Assembly: GCA_016716265.1 (NCBI GenBank)
Contig: JADJWQ010000001.1
Location: forward strand, 992,001 to 1,056,000
DNA: 64,000 nt
Source: Planctomycetota bacterium
Lineage (GTDB): Bacteria; Planctomycetota; UBA1135; UBA2386
Reading direction: 5' to 3'
Numbering within the stretch: the first letter of the stretch is position 1; the number at the start of each line of letters is the position of its first letter. Positions 11,293-20,751 of this stretch are shown one piece after another. The notes beneath the pieces are model-generated. The model was not told the origin of the DNA, did no database searches, and was given only the letters and a program-made list of their open reading frames with translations. The position numbers and the translations under genes were made by a program.

Positions 11293-11424
11293 TCCGGACG
11301 AGCAGGCACCGATGCGACCGCCGCCGCGGCGCGGGTCGGGTGGTCGGGCGGGCCGAACCGTGACCGACCCGCGCGCGGCACCCCACCTCGACGGTCCGGA
11401 CCGGAGCGCTACTCTTCGCTCCCC

Positions 11425-11579
11425 ATGCTCGCCTGCCTGCGCTCCGCTCTCCCCTGGTAGCCGCGTCGCTCGTCGCCTCGCCGTCGGCTGCGCAGAGCGT
11501 CGTCCGCGATCTCGCTCCGCCGGGTAACAGCAATCGTTCCGGTATCCCCGAGTCGATCGTCACGGTCGGAAGCTCGGCC
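11425..11579 (+). other. probable true 5' end of the ELW-repeat gene, out of frame by one base
   Basis: ATG 11425 opens MLACLRSALP and then runs into TAG at 11458. The frame of the downstream gene reads through this stretch as LVAASLVASPSAAQ and continues into the repeats without any ATG, GTG or TTG before 11580. Adding a single C to the C4 run at 11451-11454 joins the two parts into one regular signal peptide ending in SAAQS. Either a base is missing in this sequence or the gene is genuinely shifted. Confidence 0.6.
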
Positions 11580-14501
11580 GTGTTCATGGCGGTCGACGAC
11601 TACGGCGCGGAGCCGTGGCGGACCGATGGCACGACCGCCGGCACTGCGATGCTGCGCGACATCCGGTGGGGATCGACATCGTCGTCGCCGCAGAACCTCA
11701 CGGCGGTCGGCACCGACGTGTTCTTCACGGCGATCACGCAGGGCGTCGGCCGGGAGCTGTGGGTCACCGACGGCACGACCGCCGGCACGGTGCTGCTGGC
11801 CGACGCCTGGCCGGGCGAGATCAGCAGCGGACCTGCCGAGCTGGTCGCGTGGCAGGGGCGCCTGTGGTTCGCGGCGCTGACGCCCACCGCCGGCAACGAG
11901 CTGTGGAGCTCCGACGGCACACCGGCCGGCACCGCGCTCGCGATCGACGTCCGCCCCGGTGCGGCGGGCATCGGCCCCCGCGAGCTGACCCCGCTCGGCA
12001 CGTCCCTGCTGTTCACGGGTGCCGACGCTAATGGCCGCGAGCTGTGGACGACGGACGGCACGCTCGCGGGCACGTCGCGGCTGGTGGACCTGCAGCCAGG
12101 CAGCGCGAGCTCCACTCCGACCGATCTGACGGTCGCCGGAAATCGGGTGTTCTTCGTCGCCGACTTCCCCGGCGTCGGCCGCGAGCTCGGCGTGACGGAC
12201 GGCACGCCGGCCGGGACCCTGCTGGTGACCGACCTGCGCGCGGGCTCATCGGGCAGCGACGTCGCGCAGATCGTCGCCCTCGGGAGCCTCGGAGTGCTGT
12301 TCGCGGCCGACGACGGGATCCACGGGCAGGAGCTGTGGTTCAGCGACGGCACGGCGGCCGGCACGCTCCTGCTGGCGGACATCGCTCCTGGCGCCGCGGG
12401 CGCGTCCATCGTGTCGCCGACGCCGGACGCATCCGGAGCCTACGCGCTGTTCGGCGCCAACGACGGCGTGCGCGGCCAGGAGCTGTGGGTCACGGACGGC
12501 ACTGCGGCCGGGACGCAATTGCTCTTCGACATCGAGCCCGGCGCCGGGAGCTCCGCGCCGCAGCGGTTCGTGGCGGCACTCGGCGGCGTGGCGTTCACCT
12601 GCAATCCGGTGGCGACCGGTGACGAGCTGTGGGTCAGCGACGGCACGCCCGCCGGCACGAGGCTCGTCGTCGATCTGCGCGCCGGCCTCACCGGCAGCAG
12701 CCCGCGCGAGCTGACCGCATTCGGGAGCGAGCTTCTCTACGCAGCCGACGGTGGCAGCGGCCGGGAGCTGTGGCGCTCGAACGGCAGCGTGACCGGCACG
12801 TTCCAGGTCGCCGACCTCGCCACGGACGGCGGCGATTCGAGCCCCGCCGACTTCGTCGAGATCAACGGCCGGTTGTGGTTCACGGCGGACGATCTCGCCA
12901 ACGGCGGCGAGCCGTGGCTCACCGACGGCACGCCGACCAACACGGTGCTGTTCCTCGACCTCGCACCCGGTCGATTCGGGTCGTTCCCGCGCGAGCCGGT
13001 GGTCGTCGCGAGCGGCGACCTGCTCTTCAGTGCGAACGACGGCACGCGCGGACGCGAGCTGTGGCGTACGGACCTGACCGCAACGGGCACGAGCCTCGTC
13101 GCCGACCTGTGGCCGGGCGGCCTCGCGAGCTCGCCGCACGAGCTGGTCCCGTTCGCGCAAGGCGCTCTGTTCGGGGCGACCGACAGGACCGAGGGAATCG
13201 AGCCGTGGTTCAGCGACGGCACCGGGGCGGGCACGGTCATGCTGCCGCTGCGTCCGGGACCCGGCAATTCGAACCCGACCGGCTTCACGTCGCTGGGCGC
13301 CGTCGCCGTGTTCTTCGCCGACGACGGCGCCCACGGCCAGGAGCCGTGGGCCACCGATGGCACCCCGGGCGGCACGATTCCGCTCGCCGACATCTGGGCC
13401 GGCACCATCAGCTCGTCGCCCCGCTCGCCGGTGCGGCTCGGCAACGACCTGCTGTTCTCCGCGAACTCGCCGACGAACGGCCGCGAGCTCTGGATCACCG
13501 ACGGCACTCCCGTTGGCACGCGGATGCTGGTCGACCTCCGCCCCGGCTCGCTGTCCTCCGGCGTGGACCTGCTCGTCGCCGACGGGACGTTCGTCTGGTT
13601 CACCGCGAACGACGGCGTCCACGGCGAGGAGCTGTGGCGTACCGACGGCACGGCGGCCGGCACCACGCTGGTGGCCGACATCACGCCTGGCGTCAATGGC
13701 ACGAACATCGCCGAGCTGGTGACGGCCGGGAGTGTGCTGTTCTTCGTGGCTGCCGACGACCAGTCTGGCAACGAGCTGTGGTTCAGCGACGGCACGGCGG
13801 CCGGTACCCGGCGCATCGTGGACCTGGCCCCCGGGCCGCTCGACGGCGTAGCGCTCGGCTCGCTGACCGCACTCGGCACCGCGGCCCGCGTCGCGTTCGC
13901 GGGTTTCGACGGCACCGACGGCATGCAGCTGTTCACGTCGGATGGCGTCACCATCACGCGCGCAGGTCGCATTGGTGCGTCCGCCGCGCGCGGCGCGGCC
14001 GCCATCGACGACATCCGCGCGCTCGGCAGCTCGATCCTGTTCGTCTGCAACGACGGCACGCTCGGGCGCGAGCTCTGGGTCTACTCGCTGAGCGGCTCCG
14101 GCGTCGCGTTCTCCCAGAACTATGGGCGCGGCTGCTTCGGCACCGGGTTCGTCGTGCCTGCGATCGCGGCCGGCGGCGGGCTGCCCGCGCTCGGCAATGC
14201 AGCGTTCACGATCGACCTGAGCGGCGCGCTGCCGTCGTCGCTCGCGGTCGTCAACCTGGGCTTCGGACCGACCGCACAGCTGGTCGGTTTCTGTCGGATC
14301 CTGACCGCTGCGCCGATCATCCCGCTCGCGACCGTCGCGCTGGATCCCGCCGGGACCGCCTCGGTGCCGTTGCCGATCCCGAACGATCCGGGACTCGTCG
14401 GGATCGGGTTGTACGCTCAATGGGCGATCGCCGACCCGGGCGGCGCGCTGTTCAACCTCGCCGCACTGAGCGACGGCCTGCAGCTTCTGCTCGGGTACTG
14501 A
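11580..14501 (+). CDS. secreted ELW-x-(T/S)DGT repeat protein
   Basis: The open frame from GTG 11580 encodes 973 residues. The real N terminus probably lies upstream at 11425 across a one-base frameshift. The body has about sixteen clear copies, roughly 45-50 residues apart, of a unit with the core ELW-x-T/S-DGT-x-x-GT followed by a hydrophobic strand (for example ELWVTDGTTAGTVLLAD), plus two degenerate ones near the end. Such repeats are known from large extracellular proteins of myxobacteria and planctomycetes and probably form a beta-propeller or beta-solenoid. The last 130 residues start with YGRGCFGTG and form a separate beta-rich domain of a kind seen at the ends of planctomycete secreted proteins. 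No enzymatic motif is visible; a surface role is inferred. Confidence 0.85.
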   Translation: MFMAVDDYGAEPWRTDGTTAGTAMLRDIRWGSTSSSPQNLTAVGTDVFFTAITQGVGRELWVTDGTTAGTVLLADAWPGEISSGPAELVAWQGRLWFAALTPTAGNELWSSDGTPAGTALAIDVRPGAAGIGPRELTPLGTSLLFTGADANGRELWTTDGTLAGTSRLVDLQPGSASSTPTDLTVAGNRVFFVADFPGVGRELGVTDGTPAGTLLVTDLRAGSSGSDVAQIVALGSLGVLFAADDGIHGQELWFSDGTAAGTLLLADIAPGAAGASIVSPTPDASGAYALFGANDGVRGQELWVTDGTAAGTQLLFDIEPGAGSSAPQRFVAALGGVAFTCNPVATGDELWVSDGTPAGTRLVVDLRAGLTGSSPRELTAFGSELLYAADGGSGRELWRSNGSVTGTFQVADLATDGGDSSPADFVEINGRLWFTADDLANGGEPWLTDGTPTNTVLFLDLAPGRFGSFPREPVVVASGDLLFSANDGTRGRELWRTDLTATGTSLVADLWPGGLASSPHELVPFAQGALFGATDRTEGIEPWFSDGTGAGTVMLPLRPGPGNSNPTGFTSLGAVAVFFADDGAHGQEPWATDGTPGGTIPLADIWAGTISSSPRSPVRLGNDLLFSANSPTNGRELWITDGTPVGTRMLVDLRPGSLSSGVDLLVADGTFVWFTANDGVHGEELWRTDGTAAGTTLVADITPGVNGTNIAELVTAGSVLFFVAADDQSGNELWFSDGTAAGTRRIVDLAPGPLDGVALGSLTALGTAARVAFAGFDGTDGMQLFTSDGVTITRAGRIGASAARGAAAIDDIRALGSSILFVCNDGTLGRELWVYSLSGSGVAFSQNYGRGCFGTGFVVPAIAAGGGLPALGNAAFTIDLSGALPSSLAVVNLGFGPTAQLVGFCRILTAAPIIPLATVALDPAGTASVPLPIPNDPGLVGIGLYAQWAIADPGGALFNLAALSDGLQLLLGY

Positions 14502-14533
14502 GCGCCGACGGTCCCTGCCCCGGATCCCGCGAC

Positions 14534-15148
14534 GTGACCCCACCGACCACGACAGACGACCGACACGACGCCGCCGAGTCCGACCTCCTGGCACGGCTGC
14601 GCGCCGGCGACGACGCGGCGTTCGCGGAACTCGTCGAGACGCACGCCGGCCGGCTGCTGGCGCTGGCGCGCCGCATCGTGCGCAGCGAGGCGGACGCCGA
14701 GGACGTCGTGCAGGAGGCATTCCTGTCGGCCTTCAAGGCACTGTCTCGGTTCGACGGTCGCTCGAGTCTGTCCACCTGGCTGCACCGCATCACGGTGAAC
14801 GCCGCGCTGATGCGGCAACGGCGCAAGGCCGCGCGACCGGAGGCCCCGATCGACACACTGCTCCCGCAGTTCGAGGACGGGCGCCACGCGGCGCACCCGA
14901 TTCCGCTCGCGGTGGTCACGGACGGCGAGGGTGAACGCATCGAACGCCAGGAGGCGTTCTGGCACGCGATGGCGCGACTGCCGCAGGACTTCCGCGACGT
15001 GATCGAGCTCCGCGACATCCAGGGCCTCGATTCGAAGTCCGCCGCGCGGGAGCTCGGCATCAGCGACGCGCTGGTCCGACAACGCCTGCACCGCGCACGA
15101 CAGGCGCTGCTCACGCTGCTGACCCCGATCCTCGGAGACTCACGATGA
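14534..15148 (+). CDS. ECF-type RNA polymerase sigma factor
   Basis: A 204-residue sigma factor. Region 2 (DAEDVVQEAFLSAFKAL with WLHRITVNAALM) lies at about 50-100. Region 4 (LPQDFRDVIELRDIQGL, SAARELGISDALVRQRLHRA) is near the C terminus. GTG 14534 is chosen because no ATG lies close upstream in frame and the sigma-70 region 2 then begins some 30 residues in, the usual distance. The stop codon overlaps the ATG of the next gene (ATGA at 15145-15148), which encodes a zinc-finger anti-sigma factor, so this is a standard coupled sigma/anti-sigma pair. What signal it reports is not visible. Confidence 0.9.
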   Translation: MTPPTTTDDRHDAAESDLLARLRAGDDAAFAELVETHAGRLLALARRIVRSEADAEDVVQEAFLSAFKALSRFDGRSSLSTWLHRITVNAALMRQRRKAARPEAPIDTLLPQFEDGRHAAHPIPLAVVTDGEGERIERQEAFWHAMARLPQDFRDVIELRDIQGLDSKSAARELGISDALVRQRLHRARQALLTLLTPILGDSR

Positions 15149-15435
15149 CCGACCCGAACGACTCCCCGTGCCAGCACGCCCCCGGCGCGGTCACCTGCGA
15201 GGAGTGCACCGGGTTCCTGCTCGACTACGTCGACGGCACGCTGCCGGCCGAGCAGCGCGAGCGCTTCGAGGCCCACCTCGGCGCGTGCCCCGACTGCGAG
15301 GTCTACCTCGCCAACTACCGCGAGGCGACCCGGCTGGCGCGCGCGAGCGGCCGATCCGATCGGGACGTCGGGCCGCCGCCGGTGCCGCGCGCTCTGGTCG
15401 ACGCGATCCTCGCCGCACGCAAGCGGCAGGGCTGA
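15145..15435 (+). CDS. zinc-finger anti-sigma factor (ZAS / zf-HC2)
   Basis: A 96-residue soluble protein. Residues 18-60 hold the ZAS signature: an early Cys pair (CEEC), then the helix LLDYVDGTLPAEQRERFEAH and the zinc site H-x3-C-x2-C (HLGACPDC). There is no transmembrane helix, so it acts in the cytoplasm, and redox or metal-linked release of the sigma factor is possible. It overlaps the sigma gene by four bases, the usual arrangement for one-to-one expression. The C-terminal tail ends in a basic segment (AILAARKRQ). Confidence 0.9.
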   Translation: MTDPNDSPCQHAPGAVTCEECTGFLLDYVDGTLPAEQRERFEAHLGACPDCEVYLANYREATRLARASGRSDRDVGPPPVPRALVDAILAARKRQG

Positions 15436-15531
15436 CGCAGCCGGGCCCACCGCGCGTGTCACACACCGGGTGGCCGCCGCATCGAAGCCGGGTCACGGGC
15501 GCCGGTGCGCCCGGACCCGAGAACCCGATCG

Positions 15532-15900
15532 ATGAGCAGCGTGAATCCGACCTCCCATCCTGGCGCCGTCCACGTCGATGCAGCCGGTCTCGACCGGCTG
15601 CTGTCCCTGCCCGACCAGCTGGTCCTGGTCGACTTCTGGGCCGGCTGGTGCGGCCCCTGCCGGGCGTTGGCGCCGACGATCGACCGGCTGGCCGCGCGGT
15701 TCGACGGCGACGTGATCGTCGCGAAGCTCGAGATCGACGGCGCACCAGCGGTCGCCGGGCAGCTCCGCATCCACTCGATCCCGACGCTCGTGCTGTTCGA
15801 GAACGGCCAGGAGATCGACCGACTGGTCGGTGCGCTGCCCGAGCCGGCGATCGCGGCACGGCTGAGCGCCGCGGTCGCCCGTCGCAGCGCCGCGCGGTGA
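15532..15900 (+). CDS. thioredoxin
   Basis: A 122-residue thioredoxin-fold protein with the classical redox site WCGPC (near residues 40-44 from ATG 15532), followed by the cis-proline segment SIPTLVLFENG. It reduces disulphides in cytoplasmic proteins. A GTG nine codons upstream (15505) is an alternative start; ATG 15532 was preferred because the fold begins soon after it. The gene follows the ECF/anti-sigma pair by about 95 bases in the same direction, so it could belong to that regulon, but no shared promoter is evident. Confidence 0.88.
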   Translation: MSSVNPTSHPGAVHVDAAGLDRLLSLPDQLVLVDFWAGWCGPCRALAPTIDRLAARFDGDVIVAKLEIDGAPAVAGQLRIHSIPTLVLFENGQEIDRLVGALPEPAIAARLSAAVARRSAAR

Positions 15901-16008
15901 GCGCAAGCTGGCCGCGACGGTCGCCGCGCGCCCGTGCTGGCCACCCCGCGGTCTCGGTTATGGTGCCGCCCTCGCCGTCGCCCTCGTACCCCGGCGACCG
16001 GGACCAGC

Positions 16009-17148
16009 ATGGCAGACAGCACGGAATGGCTCGACGCCGGCGACGCCGGCGAGCTCGCCACGCGTCCGCTCCAGCAGGTGCGGATCGGGCGCAGACAGTT
16101 CGCGGTGTCGTTCGTCGACGGCCGCTTCCACGCGATCGACGGGCGCTGCAATCACGTCGGTGGTCCGCTCGGTGACGGCACGCTCGACCCCGCCGGCTAC
16201 GTCACCTGTCCCTGGCACGGCTGGAAGTTCCATTGCGCGACCGGCCGCGGGGAGCCGGGCTACGAGGGCGACGCGGTGCCGAGCCACGCGACGAAGGTCG
16301 ACGGCGGCCGCCTGTGGATCGCCAGCGAGCCGTCGACACCGCGCACGCGCCTGCCGCACGAGCCGCATCCGCTCGCGAAGATCCGATCGCGCGGTGAGGC
16401 AGGCGGCCCACCGGCCGACGCACCGCTGCGCGTGCTCGGCATCTCGACGACGAACATGAACGAGGCGCTGCCGCGCTATTCGACGTCGGACGCGCTGCTC
16501 GCGACCGCGATCGAGCACGCGGCGGCGCGCGGACTGGACACGCGGCTGATCCGTCTGTCGGAGCTGTCGTTCCGGGCCTGCGAAGGCTACTACTCGAAGT
16601 CCGCGCGGGCGTGCACCTGGCCCTGCTCGATCACGCAGATGGACCCCGCGGACCAGATGGACCGGGTCTACGAGGGGATGGTCGCGTGGGCCGACGTCAT
16701 CCTGGTCGCGACGCCGATCCGCTGGGGCGCGGCGAGCTCGCTCTACTACCGGATGGCCGAGCGCCTCAACTGCGTGCAGAACCAGGAGACGATCGCGAAC
16801 CGGCACCTGATGAACCGCAAGGTCGCCGGCTTCGTCATCACCGGCGGCCAGGACAACGTGCAGGGTGTGGCCGGGCAGCTGCTCGGCTTCTTCGCGGAGC
16901 TCGGCTGCCAGTTCCCCCAGTTCCCGTACGTCGCACACTCGCGCGGATGGTCCGCCGAGGACATGGAGAACAACGTGCGCGTGGTGCAGCGCAGCGCCGC
17001 ACTGCACGACGGCGCGCGGTCGCTGGTCGACCGCTGCGTCGAGACGGTCCGCGCGCTGCTCGACGGCCATCTGCGCGCCACCCCGCCGGCCCGCGGCGGC
17101 CGCAAGGCTCACCGCCTGGATGGCGACGAGCCGGCCCGGGAAGGCTGA
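16009..17148 (+). CDS. Rieske [2Fe-2S] domain fused to a flavodoxin/FMN-reductase domain
   Basis: A 379-residue fusion. Residues 1-105 form a Rieske ferredoxin domain with ligand motifs C-x-H (Cys47, His49, in RCNHVGG) and C-x2-H (Cys67, His70, in CPWHGW). Residues about 139-355 form a flavodoxin-like NAD(P)H-dependent FMN reductase or iron-sulfur flavoprotein domain. Its start LRVLGISTTNMNEALP is the phosphate-loop region. The segment CEGYYSKSARACTWPC offers extra Cys residues as in iron-sulfur flavoproteins, and ATPIRWGAASSLYYRMAER is the flavin-contacting strand-turn. The architecture suggests an electron relay between flavin and [2Fe-2S] in one chain. ATG 16009 (MADSTEW) is chosen because the Rieske fold begins at once. 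The partner and substrate are unknown. Confidence 0.85.
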   Translation: MADSTEWLDAGDAGELATRPLQQVRIGRRQFAVSFVDGRFHAIDGRCNHVGGPLGDGTLDPAGYVTCPWHGWKFHCATGRGEPGYEGDAVPSHATKVDGGRLWIASEPSTPRTRLPHEPHPLAKIRSRGEAGGPPADAPLRVLGISTTNMNEALPRYSTSDALLATAIEHAAARGLDTRLIRLSELSFRACEGYYSKSARACTWPCSITQMDPADQMDRVYEGMVAWADVILVATPIRWGAASSLYYRMAERLNCVQNQETIANRHLMNRKVAGFVITGGQDNVQGVAGQLLGFFAELGCQFPQFPYVAHSRGWSAEDMENNVRVVQRSAALHDGARSLVDRCVETVRALLDGHLRATPPARGGRKAHRLDGDEPAREG

Positions 17149-17173
17149 TCCGTAGAGACGACCGCCGCGCGCG

Positions 17174-18289
17174 TCACTGGTTGCCGATCACGCCCGCACC
17201 GCCGTTCGTCATGGCGTAGCCGAATGCGTTCGCCGTCGGATCCGCGATCATCACCTGGTGCCAGGTGCGCACGCCGAGCAGGTAGATCGTGTTCGGGATG
17301 TCGTAGACGAACGACCCGTTGCCGGCGGAGTTGATCGCGAAACCCTGCACGTCGTCGAGCGACGTCAGCAGCGTGCAGCCGGGTGCGCCGAGCCACCCGA
17401 GATCCATCGGCAGCGCGGAGCCGCCCCAGCTCGTGCTCGAGCCGCCGAGGAAGACGAACGCCGCTGCCGACGCGCGGGCTTGCGACACCCGCACGCGGAA
17501 CTGGTCGTTGATCATCGGCGTGTTGGTGCTGTAGAGCGCCGGCACCGCGGTGTGCGTCAATGCGCGGAAGCCCATCACGATGCCGAGGTTCCTCTCGAGC
17601 GTGCCCGTCGCCGCGGTCGGTGACGAGCTGTAGAGCCGCGCCATGGTCGGATCCGACCCGGCGTCGAACGCGTAGCCCGACGCCACCCCGCCGTAGCTGT
17701 TGCCGAACACCGTGACCTGGATCAACAGGTTCCGGCCGGCGGCCGGGATCCAGTCGAACGTCACCGGCCACGGGATCGTGAGGAGGAAGTCGGCCGGGCT
17801 GGTCGGGCCGGTGGCGACCATGTCGGGGATCGTGATCTGCGCCCGTGGCACGACGGCGACGGGAGCACCGGCATCGAAGTTCTGGGCGAACGTCGTGCTC
17901 ATCGTCAGCGGCGTCCGCGTGGTGTAGCCGACGCTGATCTCCAGATCGATCGTGAACCGGTTCGACAGCGGACCGCGATTCGGCTGCCGCAGGCTGAGTC
18001 CCGCCATCGTGAACGCGGCGGGCAGCTCGCTGCCCGACAGCACCTCTTGATAGCGGTGCGGCGTCCAGCCGAACGGGATCGCATTGCCGCTGCCGAAGCG
18101 GGTCGCCATGCTCGCGGGCAGGATCTGGATGCCGCTGTCCAGACCCGTCCCGGTGCCCCGACAGCCGGTTCCGAACGTCGAGAAGGAAGCGTTCACCTGC
18201 GCCGGGGCGAGCCCGGCGAGGAACGAGATCGCGAGGAGCGCGATCGCATACGGCCACAGGCCGACGAGCGAAACGATGCGTCGATGCAT
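17174..18289 (-). CDS. secreted protein of unknown function
   Basis: A 371-residue exported protein. ATG 18289 (MHRRIVSLVG) is followed by a hydrophobic stretch ending in GLAPAQV, a good signal peptide. Another ATG 23 codons upstream would give an overlong n-region. The mature part opens with FSTFGTGCRGTGTG, the GxGC-type segment also seen at the end of the ELW-repeat protein in this window, and continues as a beta-rich domain (PIPFGWTPHRYQ-like start, LLIQVTVFGNS, FVYDIPNTIYLLG). It resembles secreted families expanded in planctomycetes. It converges on the Rieske fusion gene, with 25 bases between the stops. No function can be assigned. Confidence 0.72.
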   Translation of the reverse strand: MHRRIVSLVGLWPYAIALLAISFLAGLAPAQVNASFSTFGTGCRGTGTGLDSGIQILPASMATRFGSGNAIPFGWTPHRYQEVLSGSELPAAFTMAGLSLRQPNRGPLSNRFTIDLEISVGYTTRTPLTMSTTFAQNFDAGAPVAVVPRAQITIPDMVATGPTSPADFLLTIPWPVTFDWIPAAGRNLLIQVTVFGNSYGGVASGYAFDAGSDPTMARLYSSSPTAATGTLERNLGIVMGFRALTHTAVPALYSTNTPMINDQFRVRVSQARASAAAFVFLGGSSTSWGGSALPMDLGWLGAPGCTLLTSLDDVQGFAINSAGNGSFVYDIPNTIYLLGVRTWHQVMIADPTANAFGYAMTNGGAGVIGNQ

Positions 18290-18747
18290 GATCCGGTGAG
18301 GCGCAGCAGAAGGCAGCGCACTGCGCACACCACGGTGTAGCGTCCGCGACAACATAGCGTCCGACTGCCAGCGCGTCGTCGTGGCGAGCTCGTCTCGACA
18401 ATATGTGCGGCGCGCCTGAGACCCGATCTCGCACCGACCGGCTACGTCACCGACCACACCGCGGCCCGGCACCCGCGCTCGCCGGGGATCTTCACCGCGG
18501 CAAGTACGACACCGAACGCGCACAGCGCCCACCGCGTCCGCTGGCCAGTCGGTCGCGCGCATCGGGCGATCCCAGGGACACTTGCCGCTGGACCTCGCCC
18601 GTCGACCACGCCACGCTGGCGCCGACGAAGCGGCCCTCGCACCGAGCGCAGGCCCGTGACCGTGCCCTCGGATCTCCCGTGCAAGCCCAGCCCGACGCCC
18701 ACCGGAGCCGCACGGCCCGCCGGCCGTACGCCGCCACCAGCGGCGCG
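18290..18747. other. intergenic region upstream of the K+ uptake locus
   Basis: About 450 bases lie between divergent genes. The plus-strand frame of the transporter stays open from 18403, but the translated text before 18748 has no membrane character. A GTG at 18679 is a possible earlier start for the transporter. No repeat or hairpin stands out. Confidence 0.4.
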
Positions 18748-19968
18748 ATGCTCGCGGCGATCCCGGTCCCCTGGGCGGTCGCCTGCTGGGCCCACGGCGG
18801 AGCGTTCGGGCACTTCCCGGCCTGGGTGGTCGGAATCCTCGCCACCGGCACGCTGGCGCTCGGCGCCGCGGGGTTCGCACTGCCGCTGCGAGCGCGGCTC
18901 GGGCGCGTCCTCGCGACGGTCGGCGTCCTGTCTCTGCCGGCACTCGCGGCCCCGCGGCTGTGGCAGTCGCCCGGGCTGACGCTGCTGCTCGCCCTCGTCG
19001 CGGTGGTCACGCTGGGTGCCTTGTGGGGATTCGGCAGCGCGCTCCTGGTCCCGCGGCTGCACCGCGGCCCGCTCGGCTCGGCCCGCGTCCGGAGCTCGGC
19101 GGCGGTCGCGCTGATCTTCTGGCTCGCGGTCGAGAACGTGCGCGACCATCCGACGACGGCCGAGCTCGTCACGGTCGGTGCGTCGATGCTGATCGCACTC
19201 GGGCTCGGCGTCGCCTGGATCCTGCGCACCTGGCGCCGCAGCGGCGCCCGCACCCGCATCCTCAGCGGCGGCGTGCTCGCCACCGCGAGCCTGTCCGCGG
19301 TGACCTGGAGCGACCCGTGGTCGCTGGTCGGCAGCGGCGCGGTCTACGCGGTCATCGCCGCGGTGTTCGGCCCGCGTACCAGCCGCTCGGACTCCCCGCA
19401 GGGCTCGTGGTGGGCCGGCCTGCTCGAGCATCCGGAGCGGATGCTGGTGACGACCTTCGCGATCATGGCGGCGGTCGGAACGCTCGTGCTCGCCCTTCCG
19501 CAGAGCTCGGCGACCGGCACCGGCGTCGGCGTCCTCGACGCCGCGTTCACCGCCGTCAGCGCCGTCTGCGTCACCGGTCTGGTCGTCCTCGACACGCCGA
19601 CCGACTTCAGCCCGGTGGGCCACGTCGCGATCCTCGCGCTGATGCAGCTCGGCGGTCTCGGCATCATGACCTTCTCGACCGCGGCATTGCGAATGCTGGG
19701 TCGCCGGCTGAGCCTGCGCGAGGAGTCCGCGGTCGCCCGGCTGATCGGCACGAAGGACCGCAGCCGCCTGATCACGTCGGCGCAGGACGTCCTGCGCATC
19801 ACGTTCGTCGTCGAGGGCGCCGGCGCGCTGTTGCTCACGATCCTGTTCCTGGCGCACGGTGACGACCTGGCCGACGCCCTCTGGCGCGGCGTGTTCACCG
19901 CGGTGTCGGCGTTCTGCAACGCCGGCTTCGCGATGCAGAGCGACAGCCTGGTGCCGTACCCAGCACGC
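18748..19968 (+). CDS. TrkH/KtrB-type K+ channel subunit, 5' part of a frameshifted gene
   Basis: This part encodes the N-terminal half of a potassium-translocating membrane protein. It starts with several extra helices (AIPVPWAVACWA, LGAAGFALPL, AVVTLGALWGFGSALLV). Then come the first two of the four membrane-pore-membrane repeats of the Trk/Ktr superfamily, with selectivity-filter glycines in AVCVTGLVVLDT and AFCNAGFAMQSDS. After SLVPYP at about 19960 the frame loses similarity and runs on to a stop at 20313 in nonsense. The protein resumes in the next frame at 19970. A single surplus base between 19957 and 19970 explains the break. The start is uncertain: ATG 18748, or GTG 18679. Confidence 0.75.
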
Positions 19969-19969
19969 A

Positions 19970-20737
19970 CCACTCGTGCTGCACGTCGTCGCGCTGCTGA
20001 TCGTCGTCGGCGGGCTGTCGCCGGCGGTGATCCTCGCGCTGGCGTCGCTGCGCACGCGCCCAGCCCGACCGCTGTCCGTGCAGGTCCGCATGTGCCTGGT
20101 CGCGGCCGCCGCGCTGCTGGTCACCGGCTTCGCGTTCTTCCTGGTGTCGGAGTGGGACAGCTCGCTGGCCGGCCTGTCGCTCGCCGACAAGCTGCACAAC
20201 GCCTGGTTCCAGTCGGTGACCCTGCGCACGGCCGGTTTCAACTCGGTCGACATCGCGGCCGTGCACCCCGCCACCTGGTTCATGATGCTCGCCTTCATGT
20301 TCGTCGGCGGTAGCCCCGGCGGCACGGCGGGCGGCATCAAGACGACCACGGCGGGGGTCCTGCTGCTGTCCGTCTTCCACACGATCCGCGGCAGCTCCGC
20401 GGTGACCGCGTTCGGGCGGCGAATCCCCGAGCAGACGATCCAGCGCGCGTCCGTCATCGCCATCGTCGGCGTGGCCGGCATCGGAATCGGCACGCTCGCA
20501 TTACTGCTCACCCAGCAGCTGCCACTGACGGCCGTCGTCTTCGAGGTCGTGTCCGCGCTCGGCACCGTCGGTCTCAGCGTCGGGGCGACCGGCGAGCTCG
20601 ACGAGATCGGCCGGATCATCGTGCTGGCGTGCATGTTCGTCGGCCGTGTCGGCGGTCTCTCGCTGATGATGCTGATGACGCAACGTGCGAATCTCGGCGA
20701 CGTCCGGCTGCCGCTGCAGGACATCGACGTCGGCTGA
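19970..20737 (+). CDS. TrkH/KtrB-type K+ channel subunit, 3' part of the same gene
   Basis: Read in the frame one base later, this encodes the C-terminal half. It begins PLVLHVVALLIVVGG, then carries filter glycines of the third (SVTLRTAGFNSVDI) and fourth (VSALGTVGLSVGAT) pore repeats and the intramembrane turn GGSPGGTAGGIKTTT that gates KtrB/TrkH. All four filters are therefore present across the two parts. That makes a sequencing or assembly error, or a very recent mutation, more likely than an old pseudogene. The gene ends 14 bases before a regulatory TrkA/KtrA-type gene, its expected partner. Confidence 0.75.
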   Translation, partial: PLVLHVVALLIVVGGLSPAVILALASLRTRPARPLSVQVRMCLVAAAALLVTGFAFFLVSEWDSSLAGLSLADKLHNAWFQSVTLRTAGFNSVDIAAVHPATWFMMLAFMFVGGSPGGTAGGIKTTTAGVLLLSVFHTIRGSSAVTAFGRRIPEQTIQRASVIAIVGVAGIGIGTLALLLTQQLPLTAVVFEVVSALGTVGLSVGATGELDEIGRIIVLACMFVGRVGGLSLMMLMTQRANLGDVRLPLQDIDVG

Positions 20738-20751
20738 TCCCCGGAGCCACC

